A DNA stretch of 64,000 bases from Photobacterium kagoshimensis (GTDB taxonomy: Bacteria; Pseudomonadota; Gammaproteobacteria; Enterobacterales; Vibrionaceae): assembly GCF_050337045.1 (NCBI RefSeq), contig NZ_JAKJSO010000012.1, positions 264,821 through 328,820 of the forward strand, written 5' to 3'. Below, piece by piece: positions 43,133 through 52,870 of this stretch; position 1 is the stretch's first letter, and each line of letters starts with the position of its first letter. A program made the position numbers and the translations under genes. Under the pieces are notes generated by a model. It was not told the origin of the DNA, made no database searches, and worked only from the letters and a program-made list of their open reading frames with translations.

Positions 43133-44230
43133 CTAAGCCTTCAGCGAAGAAGATTGCAGTGTCATCAAGGCGTTATCATCCAGTTGCACCGTACTGGTTG
43201 GGAACGCGAAGTCAGCCCCTTGCTGGTGAACAATCTCGACAATTTTGAGCATCACATCTTGCTGCACATCTTTGTACTCCACCCAATTCACAGTTTTGGT
43301 GAAGGTGTACACCAATACATCCAACGACGATGGGCCGTAATTATCAAAGCTAACAATCAGGGTTTGACGACTATCAATATCAGGGTGCTGGCGCAGCATC
43401 TGCTTGATCCCTTCCACCACCTGACCAACAACGGCTGCATCTTGATAGCGTAGCCCAACTTTTTGCTTAATCCGACGATTTAGCATTCGCGATGGGTTTT
43501 CCACCACAATCGAGCTAAACACCGAATTAGGGACATAGAGCGGACGCTTATCAAAGGTGCGGATCACCGTCATGCGAAAACCGATACGCTCAACCGTGCC
43601 TTCAATTTGGCGATCAGGACTGCGGATCCAATCACCGACTTTAAACGGGCGGTCAAAATAAATCATCATGCCACCGAAGAAGTTGGCTAGCAGATCTTTG
43701 GCAGCCATACCCACGACTAAGCCACCGACACCACCAAAGGTCAGAATGCCTGATAAACTCAGCCCAAGGTTTTGCATCATCACAAGGCCGCCGATCACCA
43801 TCACTATCAGGCGCAGCACTTTAGAGACAGCATTCAAGGTGGTGAGATCTCTCGCTTTATCTGCTAATGCCGCTTCAACATTAGAAATAAGACGAAGTAA
43901 GATCCAAATGAGCGTCCATACCAAGAGTAGGTGACGTACCACACCCAAAAACTCGGTGGAATAGTGGCTGGTGTTCTCAACCACAACACCGATTGAGATC
44001 AGTGCAGGCCAAAGCCAAACAAGCCAAGAGACCGGCCGACGCACTGCATGTACTAATGCGTCATCCCAAATGAATTTTGTGGCTTCTGCGACATGAGCAA
44101 GACGACGACTGATCAGCCACCACGCCCCCCAGAGCACGGCACTTAAGGCCAGTAATAAGCCCACATTTAAGAGCCAATCAGGGCTAGCGCCTTGCTCTAA
44201 CGATAACCACCAGGTTGTCATTTTATCCAT
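43133..44230 (-). CDS. MscS family mechanosensitive ion channel
   Basis: A 365-residue protein with about five helices. The pore-lining helix and first beta segment read ILTFGGVGGLVVGMAAKDLL and NFFGGMMIYFDRPFKVGDWI, the conserved MscS core, followed by the beta/alpha cytoplasmic vestibule. Length falls between small MscS and the large multidomain channels. It opens under hypo-osmotic shock. An in-frame TTG directly precedes the ATG. Confidence 0.92.
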   Translation of the reverse strand: MDKMTTWWLSLEQGASPDWLLNVGLLLALSAVLWGAWWLISRRLAHVAEATKFIWDDALVHAVRRPVSWLVWLWPALISIGVVVENTSHYSTEFLGVVRHLLLVWTLIWILLRLISNVEAALADKARDLTTLNAVSKVLRLIVMVIGGLVMMQNLGLSLSGILTFGGVGGLVVGMAAKDLLANFFGGMMIYFDRPFKVGDWIRSPDRQIEGTVERIGFRMTVIRTFDKRPLYVPNSVFSSIVVENPSRMLNRRIKQKVGLRYQDAAVVGQVVEGIKQMLRQHPDIDSRQTLIVSFDNYGPSSLDVLVYTFTKTVNWVEYKDVQQDVMLKIVEIVHQQGADFAFPTSTVQLDDNALMTLQSSSLKA

Positions 44231-44339
44231 CAATAACCAGCATAACTATTTGCATTCAATAGCCGTAACGTTAAGCGCAATAACGACTATTGGCAAACAG
44301 AAATACGCGTGATTTTAGGCGAAGATCAGGCTATTTCTG

Positions 44340-44678
44340 TTACACGCCAAGGTAAGCAACAACAAAAATGGCAATAAAGAACACCATCAAAAAGGTACTG
44401 GCTAAGATAAATAATCGACGTACCTTGATGCACTTGGCCATAAAGACGGGATCATGATGTTTATGGTATTGCTGACTGCGAATGTAGTGAAACAAACGAA
44501 TTTGTTTACTGACATTGCCTTGCGATGAGAAAAACCCACGACCATCTACTTGCTGATAAAGCAAAGGGTCACACTCGCGCATGATCGCGAGCAATGTACG
44601 TAATGTACTGACGTACCTAGAAATATTAACAACGGCGACCATAAATAGCGCCAGTAGTAATGCATCCCCACTAATCAT
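44340..44678 (-). CDS. uspB: Universal stress protein B
   Basis: A 112-residue protein with a membrane helix near each end. ISGDALLLALFMVAVVNISR and CDPLLYQQVDGRGFFSSQG closely match E. coli UspB. The frame is open to 44738, but the ATG at 44678 gives the UspB length and has a G-rich site upstream. It follows ftnA by 68 bp on the same strand and faces uspA beyond it. In E. coli it is induced in stationary phase and affects ethanol resistance. Confidence 0.93.
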   Translation of the reverse strand: MISGDALLLALFMVAVVNISRYVSTLRTLLAIMRECDPLLYQQVDGRGFFSSQGNVSKQIRLFHYIRSQQYHKHHDPVFMAKCIKVRRLFILASTFLMVFFIAIFVVAYLGV

Positions 44679-44746
44679 AAATAACCCCCAAACTACCTTG
44701 GACACAAGCAGGGGATAAGGGTGCGCAACGCACCCCATACTATGAT

Positions 44747-45274
44747 TTAACCTGCTTGCGTATCCATCACAGACGATGATTCAGCTTTAGCCATAGCCGC
44801 TAGGTCTTTGTCGATAAAGAACAAGGCCTTACCGTCTTCACCTACTAGCTCAATCTTGTCTAGAACACTTTTGAATAACTTCTCTTCTTCGTGTTGTTCT
44901 GCAACATACCACTGTAAGAAATTAAATGTTGAGTAATCTTGAGTAGTGAACGCTACGTGCGCCAGCATGTTGATTTGCTTAGTGATCAACTGCTCATGCT
45001 CATAGGTTTCACGGAACACATCACCCAACGAGGCAAATTCGTGTTTTGGCGCTTCAATCGCACCTAGAATTGGCATTGCACCTGTTTCACTCACATAGGT
45101 GAATAAACGCTGCATATGTTCCATTTCCTCAACAGCATGGGCACGAAGAAACTCAGCAGCACCTTCAAAGCCTTTGTCTTCACACCAAGCACTCATTTGC
45201 AGGTACAGGTTTGAAGAGAAAAACTCCAAGTTAATTTGCTCATTCAGTTTTTCAACCATCGCTTGCGCTAACAT
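44747..45274 (-). CDS. ftnA: Non-heme ferritin FtnA
   Basis: A 175-residue four-helix ferritin that oxidises and stores iron. The ferroxidase ligands appear in LEFFSSNLYLQMSAW and AVEEMEHMQRLF (ExxH), with further Glu/Gln in WYVAEQHEEEKLF. AAGGAG lies 8 bp before the ATG. It is transcribed away from uspA and toward uspB, a cluster order shared with other Vibrionaceae. Confidence 0.95.
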   Translation of the reverse strand: MLAQAMVEKLNEQINLEFFSSNLYLQMSAWCEDKGFEGAAEFLRAHAVEEMEHMQRLFTYVSETGAMPILGAIEAPKHEFASLGDVFRETYEHEQLITKQINMLAHVAFTTQDYSTFNFLQWYVAEQHEEEKLFKSVLDKIELVGEDGKALFFIDKDLAAMAKAESSSVMDTQAG

Positions 45275-45520
45275 CGCACTACTCCTTCTTATACAATTGT
45301 AATAGAGACATTGTCACAGCGCACAATCAAGTTTGCAACATAGCAGCAGCAAGTATCTGCGATGACACATGTCACTCAGAGGTAAGATACGAAAAGAAAA
45401 GGTAAAAAGACCACTCTGCATGTATTTTTAGAGTTACCACCAAGGGTGAGATCTACACGATATTTTTGCGCCATACTCAGTGGTAGCATGAAATGAACCC
45501 GTGATAAGGAGTGCACAGTT

Positions 45521-45943
45521 ATGGCTTACAAACACATTCTCGTTGCTATTGATTTATCTGAAGACAGCTTCGTTTTAGTAAATAAAGCTGCCGCTCTGGC
45601 TAAGGCCGTCGATGCTAAATTATCGCTGATCCATATTGATGTTAATTATGCGGAGCTCTATACCGGCCTGATTGATATTAACCTTTCTGATGCCCAACAC
45701 CGCATGGCTGATGAAGCACAGCATCACTTAAAAGCCTTAGCTGACAAAGCGGGTTACCCCGTTTCACATACCTTAGTGGGTAGCGGCGATCTCGCCGATG
45801 AAATCTGCCAAGCGATCGATGATCTTGATATTGAGCTGATTGTTTGCGGTCATCACCAAGATTTCTGGAGCAAAATTCTGTCTTCAGCGAAACAACTGAT
45901 CAATCGCACTCCCGTTGATATGCTGATGGTGCCATTGAAATAG
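45521..45943 (+). CDS. uspA: Universal stress protein A
   Basis: A 140-residue UspA-type protein: the start AYKHILVAIDLSEDSFVLV and C-terminal VCGHHQDFWSKILSSAKQLI match the enterobacterial UspA/UspD type. The ATP-binding glycine motif of other Usp subfamilies is not evident, as expected for UspA. AAGGAG precedes the ATG by 9 bp. Divergent from ftnA-uspB. Confidence 0.93.
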   Translation: MAYKHILVAIDLSEDSFVLVNKAAALAKAVDAKLSLIHIDVNYAELYTGLIDINLSDAQHRMADEAQHHLKALADKAGYPVSHTLVGSGDLADEICQAIDDLDIELIVCGHHQDFWSKILSSAKQLINRTPVDMLMVPLK

Positions 45944-46078
45944 CGCTACCATAAACGGGATGAGCGGTAAGCCAGATTTACCGCTCCGACCTCTCGCCTT
46001 GGGTGAGCATTTCTCTGCTTGCCGCGAGCGCTTTAAGGTACACTATCGCCATGACACTTATGGATTGATCAAACTGTT

Positions 46079-46960
46079 ATGGGATACCTTTCTACTATCA
46101 CCCTACTATGGGCCTTTTCATTTAGCCTGATAGGGGTCTATCTTGCGGGCCAAGTCGATGCTTGGTTCTCGGTATTAACGCGTGTGTCACTCGCGGCGCT
46201 AGTATTTTTACCTTTCTTGCGTAAACAACATTTACACCCGAAGTTAGCCGCAAAATTGATGGTTGTGGGTGCCTTTCAGCTTGGCATCATGTACTGCTTT
46301 TATTACCAATCTTTCTTGTACCTTTCGGTACCCGAAGTGCTACTGTTCACTATCTTTACCCCCATCTATGTCACCCTGATTTACGACATGCTGCACCGCC
46401 AATTCTCGGCGTGGTATCTGGTCACGGCTGTTGTGGCTGTACTCGGTGCGGCCGTCATCAAATTTGAAGGCATTAATGAAAACTTCATTACGGGCTTTTT
46501 GATCGTCCAAGGCGCCAACCTGAGCTTTGCGATAGGCCAAGTGGGCTACAAACGTACCATGGAACAAGAAAGCCAAGATATCCCACAGCACACGGTATTT
46601 GGCTTGTTCTACTTAGGCGCGATGTGTATCGCCATACCGATGTTTTTGATGTTTGGTAATACCGATAAACTGCCAACTACTTCCACTCAGTGGGGCGTAC
46701 TGATTTATCTGGGGACGATTGCATCAGGTTTGGGTTACTACATTTGGAACAAAGGCGCGACGCTGGTTAATGCGGGGGCGCTCGCCATCATGAACAACGC
46801 CTTGGTGCCTGCGGGCTTGATTGTCAATATCGTGATTTGGAACCGTGATGTGGATTACCCTCGTTTGATCATTGGCGGAGTTATTATTGTCTTTTCATTG
46901 TGGCTCAATGAAACTTGGGTCAAGCGCAAGGTCGCAGCATCACGCCAAGCCAGTGCTTAA
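46079..46960 (+). CDS. EamA family carboxylate/amino acid/amine transporter
   Basis: A 293-residue, ten-helix drug/metabolite transporter. The start TITLLWAFSFSLIGVYLAGQ and the block YYQSFLYLSVPEVLLFTIFT are typical of the 'carboxylate/amino acid/amine' EamA group. The substrate is unknown. There is no clear ribosome-binding site, and it ends at a strong bidirectional terminator. Confidence 0.85.
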   Translation: MGYLSTITLLWAFSFSLIGVYLAGQVDAWFSVLTRVSLAALVFLPFLRKQHLHPKLAAKLMVVGAFQLGIMYCFYYQSFLYLSVPEVLLFTIFTPIYVTLIYDMLHRQFSAWYLVTAVVAVLGAAVIKFEGINENFITGFLIVQGANLSFAIGQVGYKRTMEQESQDIPQHTVFGLFYLGAMCIAIPMFLMFGNTDKLPTTSTQWGVLIYLGTIASGLGYYIWNKGATLVNAGALAIMNNALVPAGLIVNIVIWNRDVDYPRLIIGGVIIVFSLWLNETWVKRKVAASRQASA

Positions 46961-46994
46961 CCAGCCTTAGACCTGTATTCAATTTTGTAGCAAC

Positions 46995-47024
46995 AAAAAC
47001 GGCGAGCCACTGGCTCGCCGTTTA
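46995..47024. terminator. Bidirectional terminator between the EamA gene and fre
   Basis: Near-perfect arms AAACGGCGAGCCA and TGGCTCGCCGTTT around a single C (effective loop larger), with A/T tracts on both sides. Confidence 0.88.
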
Positions 47025-47058
47025 TTTATCCTTCTATTGGTATCGACTCATCTCTCGA

Positions 47059-47769
47059 TTAGATAAACGAGAAGGCATCAGCAAACATACGCTCGCGCTC
47101 TGCACCTTTTTCCGCCGTAAACTGTTCACGCGCTGCACCCGCCATTTCAAAACGGCCACAAATATAGATGTCGTACGCTGATAAGCTGATAAAGTCGTTA
47201 CTGACGGCTTCCAATACATTGCCGACTTTGCCTTGCCAAGCGGCTTCTGGTTGCTCAACCACCGGGACGTAAGTCAGGTTAGCGTGTTTATCCGCCAGCG
47301 CCTGTAGCTCATCATTGGCGTACAACTGACATGCATCACGGCCACCCCAGTAAACAAAGATCGGTTGACTAACACCACGGCTTAAACAGTTATCTAAAAT
47401 ACTGCGCACGTAAGAAAAGCCCGTCCCCCCCGCAATCATCAGCAGTGGTTTTTCGCTGTCGGTACGGACCCACGCATCACCGTGTGGCGCTTCGATTTCA
47501 ACAGGCGTACCTGCGGTAAGTGCGGCTTTCATGGTTTCCACCACTTCAATCGCGTACGGGTTGTGCTCTGCAGCACCAATATGGAGCTCCAGCTCACCGT
47601 CACGACACGGGCTACTTGCAATCGAGAATGGGCGTTTATCTTTCTCACCCATCACGGCTAATAGGTACTGACCGGCTTTGAAATCGATCATTTGTTCTGG
47701 CTGCAATAAAATACGGAAAGTATTACATGCTAATGGTTCAACTGACTTTACTTCACATTTAATCGACAT
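47059..47769 (-). CDS. fre: NAD(P)H-flavin reductase Fre
   Basis: A 236-residue ferredoxin-NADP reductase-like enzyme that reduces free flavins. The flavin motif is RPFSIASSP, the nicotinamide-binding motif is LMIAGGTGFSYVRSIL, and the start SIKCEVKSVEPLACNTFRI matches Fre/LuxG. The ATG at 47769 has GAGGA upstream. A ferredoxin gene ends 42 bp upstream, so the pair could form a short electron-transfer unit. Reduced flavin supplies several enzymes, including iron release and luciferase in luminous species. Confidence 0.93.
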   Translation of the reverse strand: MSIKCEVKSVEPLACNTFRILLQPEQMIDFKAGQYLLAVMGEKDKRPFSIASSPCRDGELELHIGAAEHNPYAIEVVETMKAALTAGTPVEIEAPHGDAWVRTDSEKPLLMIAGGTGFSYVRSILDNCLSRGVSQPIFVYWGGRDACQLYANDELQALADKHANLTYVPVVEQPEAAWQGKVGNVLEAVSNDFISLSAYDIYICGRFEMAGAAREQFTAEKGAERERMFADAFSFI

Positions 47770-47811
47770 GATTGTCCTCTGGTCGTTCAAAAGCATGGTA
47801 CGTCCAAGACG

Positions 47812-48078
47812 CTAGTCCATGCTGAGCACCAAGTCGCTTTTCGCCGTTGCTTGACAAGTAAACATCCAACCCTGCGCTTGCTCTTTCTCAGTAAGCATAG
47901 GCTCAAGTTGGTAACTTATCTCACCCGATAACTTTCGGCACATGCACATGGCACACGCACCGACCTGGCAACGGTTAGGAAAAGCAATGCCTGCATTGAG
48001 CGCTGCCTGCAGTACGCTTTCATGCTCGGTGGCAGTAAAAGACACATCTGCGGGCAACAGGCGAACTTGGTGCATCAT
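47812..48078 (-). CDS. 2Fe-2S ferredoxin (plant/putidaredoxin-like type)
   Basis: An 88-residue protein with cluster ligands in RCQVGACAMCMCRK (Cx4Cx2C) and a later Cys in WMFTCQA, the chloroplast-type 2Fe-2S pattern. It lies directly before fre on the same strand. In larger reductases this ferredoxin domain is fused to a Fre-like domain, so the two may work together. The start is uncertain between two adjacent ATGs. Confidence 0.88.
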   Translation of the reverse strand: MMHQVRLLPADVSFTATEHESVLQAALNAGIAFPNRCQVGACAMCMCRKLSGEISYQLEPMLTEKEQAQGWMFTCQATAKSDLVLSMD

Positions 48079-48194
48079 AATATTCTTAATTATCGTGTCC
48101 TTAACAGCTGGCCGCTAGTCACTGAGCACGCTATTAAAGAGGGATTAAACAACAGGTCACCAGCGATGATAACCTGTTCAATTTAGGCTAATCG

Positions 48195-50078
48195 CTATGG
48201 TTTGAAAATCGCTAATTCATCCCAAATAGCATCAATTTTAGCAACGATGACGGGATCTTTACGAATAGGGGTACCCCACTCGCGATCCGTTTCACCTTGC
48301 CATTTATTGGTCGCATCCCAGCCCATTTTTGAACCACAGCCCAACGAGAGTTGTTCTGCGGCCGAGCTGTTAATCATAATGGCATCACGGCTTGGATCCA
48401 TACGAGTGGTAACGGCCCAAATCACATCATTCCAATCACGTACATTAACGTCATCATCGCAGACAATCACAAATTTAGCATTGGTAAACTGTGCCAAGAA
48501 TGCCCACACCGCTTCCATCACCGCGATCGCTTGGCCTGCACCTTCTTTCTTGATACTCACTATCGCCATACGGTGTGAATCAGCTTCAGGTGGTAAATAA
48601 CAATCCAAAATTTCAGGGTGTTGCTCACGCAGTGCCTTAAGCCCTGCATCGACATCAAAATCACGGTTAACGGTGAATGCTTCACTTGGTGAATTGACCG
48701 TTTCAGCATCCCATTTAATGGTGACATCCAGCCCCATTTTCGAACCCAAACCAACCACTGGCGAGGCAAAATCAAGGGAATCAATCGGCGTATTGTCGAT
48801 CATCACAGTGTCGCGCACAGGGTCCATTCGCGTGGTCATCGCGTGGATCACGCTGTTCCAATCACGTGCGTTGACGTCATCGTCACACACCACCACAAAT
48901 TTGGTGTACATGAACTGACGTAAGAAAGACCAGACGCCCATCATGACGCGCTTGGCATGTCCTGGGTATTGCTTCTTCATGGTCACCACCGCCATGCGGT
49001 AGGAACAACCTTCAGGTGGTAAATAAAAGTCCGTGATCTCAGGGAACTGCTTTTGCAAAATAGGCACAAACACTTCGTTCAATGCCACGCCCAGAACGGC
49101 TGGCTCATCGGGTGGACGGCCAGTATAAGTGCTGTGATAAATCGGGTTATTACGCATGGATACGTGGGTAACAGTAAACACATGGTGGCTTTCAACTTCG
49201 TTGTAATAACCCGTGTGATCACCGTAAGGGCCTTCATCGGCAAATTCAGTCGGGTCAATGTAACCCTCTAACACCACTTCTGCACTCGCGGGCACATCCA
49301 GATCATTACTAAGGCTCTTCACTACCTCGGTTTTACTGCCACGCAATAACCCGGCAAACGCATACTCAGATAAGGTATCTGGCACAGGCGTCACAGCACC
49401 CAAAATGGTCGCAGGATCGGCACCAAAGGCAACAGTCACTGGGAAAGGTTTACCAGGATGGGTTTCCATCCAATCGCGTAAATCTAATGCCCCACCACGA
49501 TGGGCCAGCCAGCGCATGATCACCTTGTTTTTACCCAGCTTTTGCTGGCGGTAAATGCCAAGGTTCTGGCGTTTTTTGTTCGGCCCTTTGGTGATAGTTA
49601 AGCCCCAGGTTAATAGCGGTGCCACATCGCCCGGCCAGCAGCTCATCACAGGGACTTTATCAAGATCGACCTCGTCACCTTGCCAGACGATTTCTTGGCA
49701 CGGCGCTTTGCGTAAGCGCTTCACAGGCATGTTCAGCACTTGTTTGAACACCGGCAGCTTATCCAGCGCATCACGAAAACCGCGTGGTGGCTCAGGCTCT
49801 TTTAAATACGCCAGCAGTTTACCCACTTCGCGCAGTTCTTTAACGTCCTGTCGTCCCATCCCCATGGCAACACGGCCTGGTGTACCAAACAGGTTAGTCA
49901 GTACCGGCATGTCATAACCAATCGGATTTTCAAACAGCAATGCAGGACCGCCCGCGCGAAGCGTGCGATCACTGATTTCGGTCATTTCTTGATTGGGATC
50001 GATAGGCTGCGAAATACGCTTTAATTGCCCTTGCTGCTCAAGGCGATCAATAAAGTCGCGCAGGTCCTTGAATTTCAT
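48195..50078 (-). CDS. ubiD: 4-hydroxy-3-polyprenylbenzoate decarboxylase UbiD with internal duplication
   Basis: Prenyl-FMN-dependent decarboxylase of ubiquinone synthesis. The start KFKDLRDFIDRLEQQGQLKR and active-site block FADEGPYGDHTGYYNEVESH are typical. At 627 residues it is about 130 longer than E. coli UbiD (497). The excess is a repeated C-terminal segment: residues ~346-456 and ~488-593 share PEI-D-YLPPE, RMA-V, CDDDVN-RDWN-VI, TTRMDP-RD and GSKMG-D-T-KW. I recall other Vibrionaceae UbiD proteins also being longer, so this is probably a lineage trait. Confidence 0.94.
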   Translation of the reverse strand: MKFKDLRDFIDRLEQQGQLKRISQPIDPNQEMTEISDRTLRAGGPALLFENPIGYDMPVLTNLFGTPGRVAMGMGRQDVKELREVGKLLAYLKEPEPPRGFRDALDKLPVFKQVLNMPVKRLRKAPCQEIVWQGDEVDLDKVPVMSCWPGDVAPLLTWGLTITKGPNKKRQNLGIYRQQKLGKNKVIMRWLAHRGGALDLRDWMETHPGKPFPVTVAFGADPATILGAVTPVPDTLSEYAFAGLLRGSKTEVVKSLSNDLDVPASAEVVLEGYIDPTEFADEGPYGDHTGYYNEVESHHVFTVTHVSMRNNPIYHSTYTGRPPDEPAVLGVALNEVFVPILQKQFPEITDFYLPPEGCSYRMAVVTMKKQYPGHAKRVMMGVWSFLRQFMYTKFVVVCDDDVNARDWNSVIHAMTTRMDPVRDTVMIDNTPIDSLDFASPVVGLGSKMGLDVTIKWDAETVNSPSEAFTVNRDFDVDAGLKALREQHPEILDCYLPPEADSHRMAIVSIKKEGAGQAIAVMEAVWAFLAQFTNAKFVIVCDDDVNVRDWNDVIWAVTTRMDPSRDAIMINSSAAEQLSLGCGSKMGWDATNKWQGETDREWGTPIRKDPVIVAKIDAIWDELAIFKP

Positions 50079-50186
50079 AGGTGCTACCCGTTACCAAGCG
50101 GCACCCTCACTATGCGAGTGCCCATCAACTAATGGGCGATATTATAACGAGTTGTTAACCTAATCTCACCCGTTACTGATTATCAG

Positions 50187-51176
50187 TTACTGCTCGAGTA
50201 CAATTTGCAGATTCTTTTTCAATACATTGCTGCTATGGGTTGTCGCCAGCTGGCGTAACCAACTGGTATAGCCTTGCTGCGCGAGTTGCTGCGCCACCAC
50301 TTGCCCTTCATCGACTTCCCCCATCTTGGCGATCAAGAATTGGCGCGTGGATGCGGGCATAGGTTTTAAAATGATCAAAGATCGGTACGCTTGCTGCTTC
50401 AACGATGGGTTACTGGTGGCAGCCATTAGCTGCTCTAAAGCGAGCGGTTTAGGCGCTTGTTCGGCTAATCGTGTTAGTTCCTGGTAGCTGTAGGTGTCGG
50501 TGCGACGACGCCACAGAAGTTGGTACATATCACTATCGCCTGAGTGGGCCGCTAAGCTAGCAATAATGGCATTATCAGGTAGCCACATCAGCTGGTTATC
50601 GGATTGAAATTGATCGACTAAGGTGGCAATCGCAGCAGGTGAAAGTGTATCAATACGCTCTAAAAACAGATCACGACGGTGTTTTTGAACATGGCGATCG
50701 GTCGTTAGCCACGTTGACAACTGTAAGGTGCCCGATTCCGCTTTACGCACCATATCGTCAGCTTGTAATTGATGTTCCCAGTGCTTAATCAAGGTCCGAG
50801 CTAGCGCACCATAATGAAACGCCGCTTTCGTTACTAGGTAACCGTCACCTTGTTCAACAATAGTAAAGGTTGGTTTTCGCCCAGCCTGCTCAGCCAACCA
50901 CGTGGCTTTGGCTTGATCAACCTGACCAAATTCGACCGCAAATGCCACCAGTTTTTCACGAACAGCTTCTTGTGATAGTGGCGGTAATTGCGAGAGATTA
51001 AATTCTAAAGCGCGAAAGTCATTTCGCTTATAAAGCGTGGTAAGGGCGTTCACCCGAGTTTGCACTTGCGCTGATGCTAAGGTGTCGAGTACCTGTTGTT
51101 CTGACACATCTTGTGCCAAAACGGGTGCTGTCCACATCGTCAGTAGCAAGGGTATCATGCACAATCCTTGTCGCAT
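50187..51176 (-). CDS. Hypothetical exported HEAT-like helical protein
   Basis: A 329-residue protein with a signal peptide (IPLLLTMWTAPVLAQ) and no later membrane helix, so probably periplasmic. The rest is almost wholly helical with repeated ~30-residue units such as LDTLASAQVQTRVNALTTLY and LEQLMAATSNPSLKQQAYRS, suggestive of HEAT or TPR-like repeats. AGGAG lies 6 bp before the ATG. I do not recognise a family. Confidence 0.7.
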   Translation of the reverse strand: MRQGLCMIPLLLTMWTAPVLAQDVSEQQVLDTLASAQVQTRVNALTTLYKRNDFRALEFNLSQLPPLSQEAVREKLVAFAVEFGQVDQAKATWLAEQAGRKPTFTIVEQGDGYLVTKAAFHYGALARTLIKHWEHQLQADDMVRKAESGTLQLSTWLTTDRHVQKHRRDLFLERIDTLSPAAIATLVDQFQSDNQLMWLPDNAIIASLAAHSGDSDMYQLLWRRRTDTYSYQELTRLAEQAPKPLALEQLMAATSNPSLKQQAYRSLIILKPMPASTRQFLIAKMGEVDEGQVVAQQLAQQGYTSWLRQLATTHSSNVLKKNLQIVLEQ

Positions 51177-51459
51177 GTTATCTCCTATTCATCGAGAGGA
51201 AGATCAAGAGCCATCAATGCTCTATTGGTCAATGCAATGTTGTGGTGTAGGCGTGCCATCCTAACCTGCCTACTCTTTACCTATACAGCATTCAAGCGGT
51301 AATACCAAGCCGAATGATTATTCTTCTCAGCTCTCTACGCTATTGTTATTCATACTATGACATCACGATAAGCAACCGTGCGCTTATGTGTAATTATTTC
51401 GTCTTCCAGCCACAATTGAACACTGGTTTAAATTTAGTATGCCTGAAAGCCAAGCAATA
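51177..51459. other. Intergenic region between rho and the HEAT-like gene
   Basis: About 280 bp upstream of the HEAT-like gene. It ends at the rho terminator. No ORF with a ribosome-binding site and no repeat seen. Confidence 0.45.
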
Positions 51460-51488
51460 AAAAACGCCGCACTAGGCGACGTTTCTTG
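51460..51488 (-). terminator. Terminator of rho
   Basis: An imperfect hairpin (AACGTCGCC and GCGGCGTT around TAGT on the minus strand) followed by a six-base T-run, 43 bp after the rho stop. Confidence 0.7.
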
Positions 51489-51530
51489 AATTTGTGACCA
51501 AGCTAACTTTCTAGCTTAAGACCCTATCGA

Positions 51531-52796
51531 TTATGAGTTTTGACGACGCATTGCATCGAAGAACTCATCATTCGTTTTGGTCATCGATAGCTTATCGATC
51601 ATGAATTCCATGGTGTCGATTTCGCCCATCGCATGGACAATCTTACGCAGGATCCACATCTTCTGTAGCTCGTCTGATTTCGCCAGTAGTTCTTCACGAC
51701 GCGTACCAGAGCGGTTAATGTCGATCGCTGGGAAAACACGTTTTTCAGCGATTTTACGAGATAGGTGCAGTTCCATGTTACCTGTACCTTTAAATTCTTC
51801 GTAAATAACTTCATCCATTTTAGAACCAGTATCAACCAGTGCTGTTGCGATGATAGTTAAGCTACCGCCTTCTTCTACGTTACGAGCTGCACCGAAGAAA
51901 CGCTTAGGACGGTGAAGTGCGTTTGCATCCACACCACCTGTTAGGACTTTACCTGATGAAGGTACAACGGTGTTGTATGCACGTGCCAGACGTGTAATGG
52001 AATCCAGTAGGATCACCACGTCTTTTTTGTGCTCAACCAGACGTTTTGCTTTCTCGATAACCATTTCAGCAACCTGAACGTGGCGAGATGCTGGCTCATC
52101 GAACGTTGATGCAATAACTTCACCTTTAACCAGGCGTTGCATCTCGGTTACTTCTTCTGGGCGTTCATCAATCAGCAATACCATCAACTCACACTCAGGG
52201 TGGTTGTATGCAATGCTTTGGGCAATGTTCTGTAGCAACATGGTTTTACCCGCTTTTGGCGGAGCAACAATCAGACCACGCTGACCTTTACCAATTGGCG
52301 ATGCTAAATCAAGAACACGTGCTGTGATATCTTCCGTCGAACCGTTACCACGCTCCATACGCATACGTTCGTTAGCGTGAAGCGGGGTTAAGTTTTCGAA
52401 TAAGATCTTGTTACGCGCGTTATCCGGCTTATCGTGGTTAACTTCGTTAACTTTTAGCAGGGCAAAGTAACGCTCACCGTCTTTTGGTGGACGAATCTTG
52501 CCGGCAATGGTGTCACCAGTACGAAGATTGAAGCGGCGGATTTGGCTTGGAGAGACGTAGATGTCATCTGGGCCAGCAAGGTAAGAACTATCTGAAGAAC
52601 GAAGGAAGCCGAAGCCGTCTTGAAGAATTTCTAGAACACCATCGCCAAATATGTCCTCACCACCCTTTGCGTGTTGTTTAAGAATGGCAAAAATAATGTC
52701 CTGCTTTCTTAAACGCGCTAGATTTTCCAATCCTAGGCTTTCGCCAAGCGCAACCAGCTTTGGAATAGGTTGGTTCTTCAGTTCTGTAAGATTCAT
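51531..52796 (-). CDS. rho: Transcription termination factor Rho
   Basis: Hexameric RNA-DNA helicase that terminates transcription, 421 residues. The RNA-binding cold-shock-like fold contains LQDGFGFLRSSDSSYL; Walker A is APPKAGKTMLL; Walker B and neighbours read VVILLDSITRLARAYN. The ATG at 52796 (MNLTELK) matches E. coli; an in-frame upstream start at 52820 is less likely. It follows trxA with a 195-bp leader containing a hairpin. Rho commonly autoregulates in this leader. Confidence 0.97.
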   Translation of the reverse strand: MNLTELKNQPIPKLVALGESLGLENLARLRKQDIIFAILKQHAKGGEDIFGDGVLEILQDGFGFLRSSDSSYLAGPDDIYVSPSQIRRFNLRTGDTIAGKIRPPKDGERYFALLKVNEVNHDKPDNARNKILFENLTPLHANERMRMERGNGSTEDITARVLDLASPIGKGQRGLIVAPPKAGKTMLLQNIAQSIAYNHPECELMVLLIDERPEEVTEMQRLVKGEVIASTFDEPASRHVQVAEMVIEKAKRLVEHKKDVVILLDSITRLARAYNTVVPSSGKVLTGGVDANALHRPKRFFGAARNVEEGGSLTIIATALVDTGSKMDEVIYEEFKGTGNMELHLSRKIAEKRVFPAIDINRSGTRREELLAKSDELQKMWILRKIVHAMGEIDTMEFMIDKLSMTKTNDEFFDAMRRQNS

Positions 52797-52849
52797 AGTG
52801 GTGGGTTTCTTGTTTGTCAAAATGGGGTTCTATATAGTTGAGAGAGTTA

Positions 52850-52870
52850 ATGACCAATGGGGCTGGTCAT
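52850..52870 (-). promoter_or_regulatory. Hairpin in the rho leader
   Basis: Arms ATGACCA and TGGTCAT around a 7-base loop, 54 bp before the rho start, without a T-run. It may be part of the autoregulated rho leader (inference). Confidence 0.35.
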
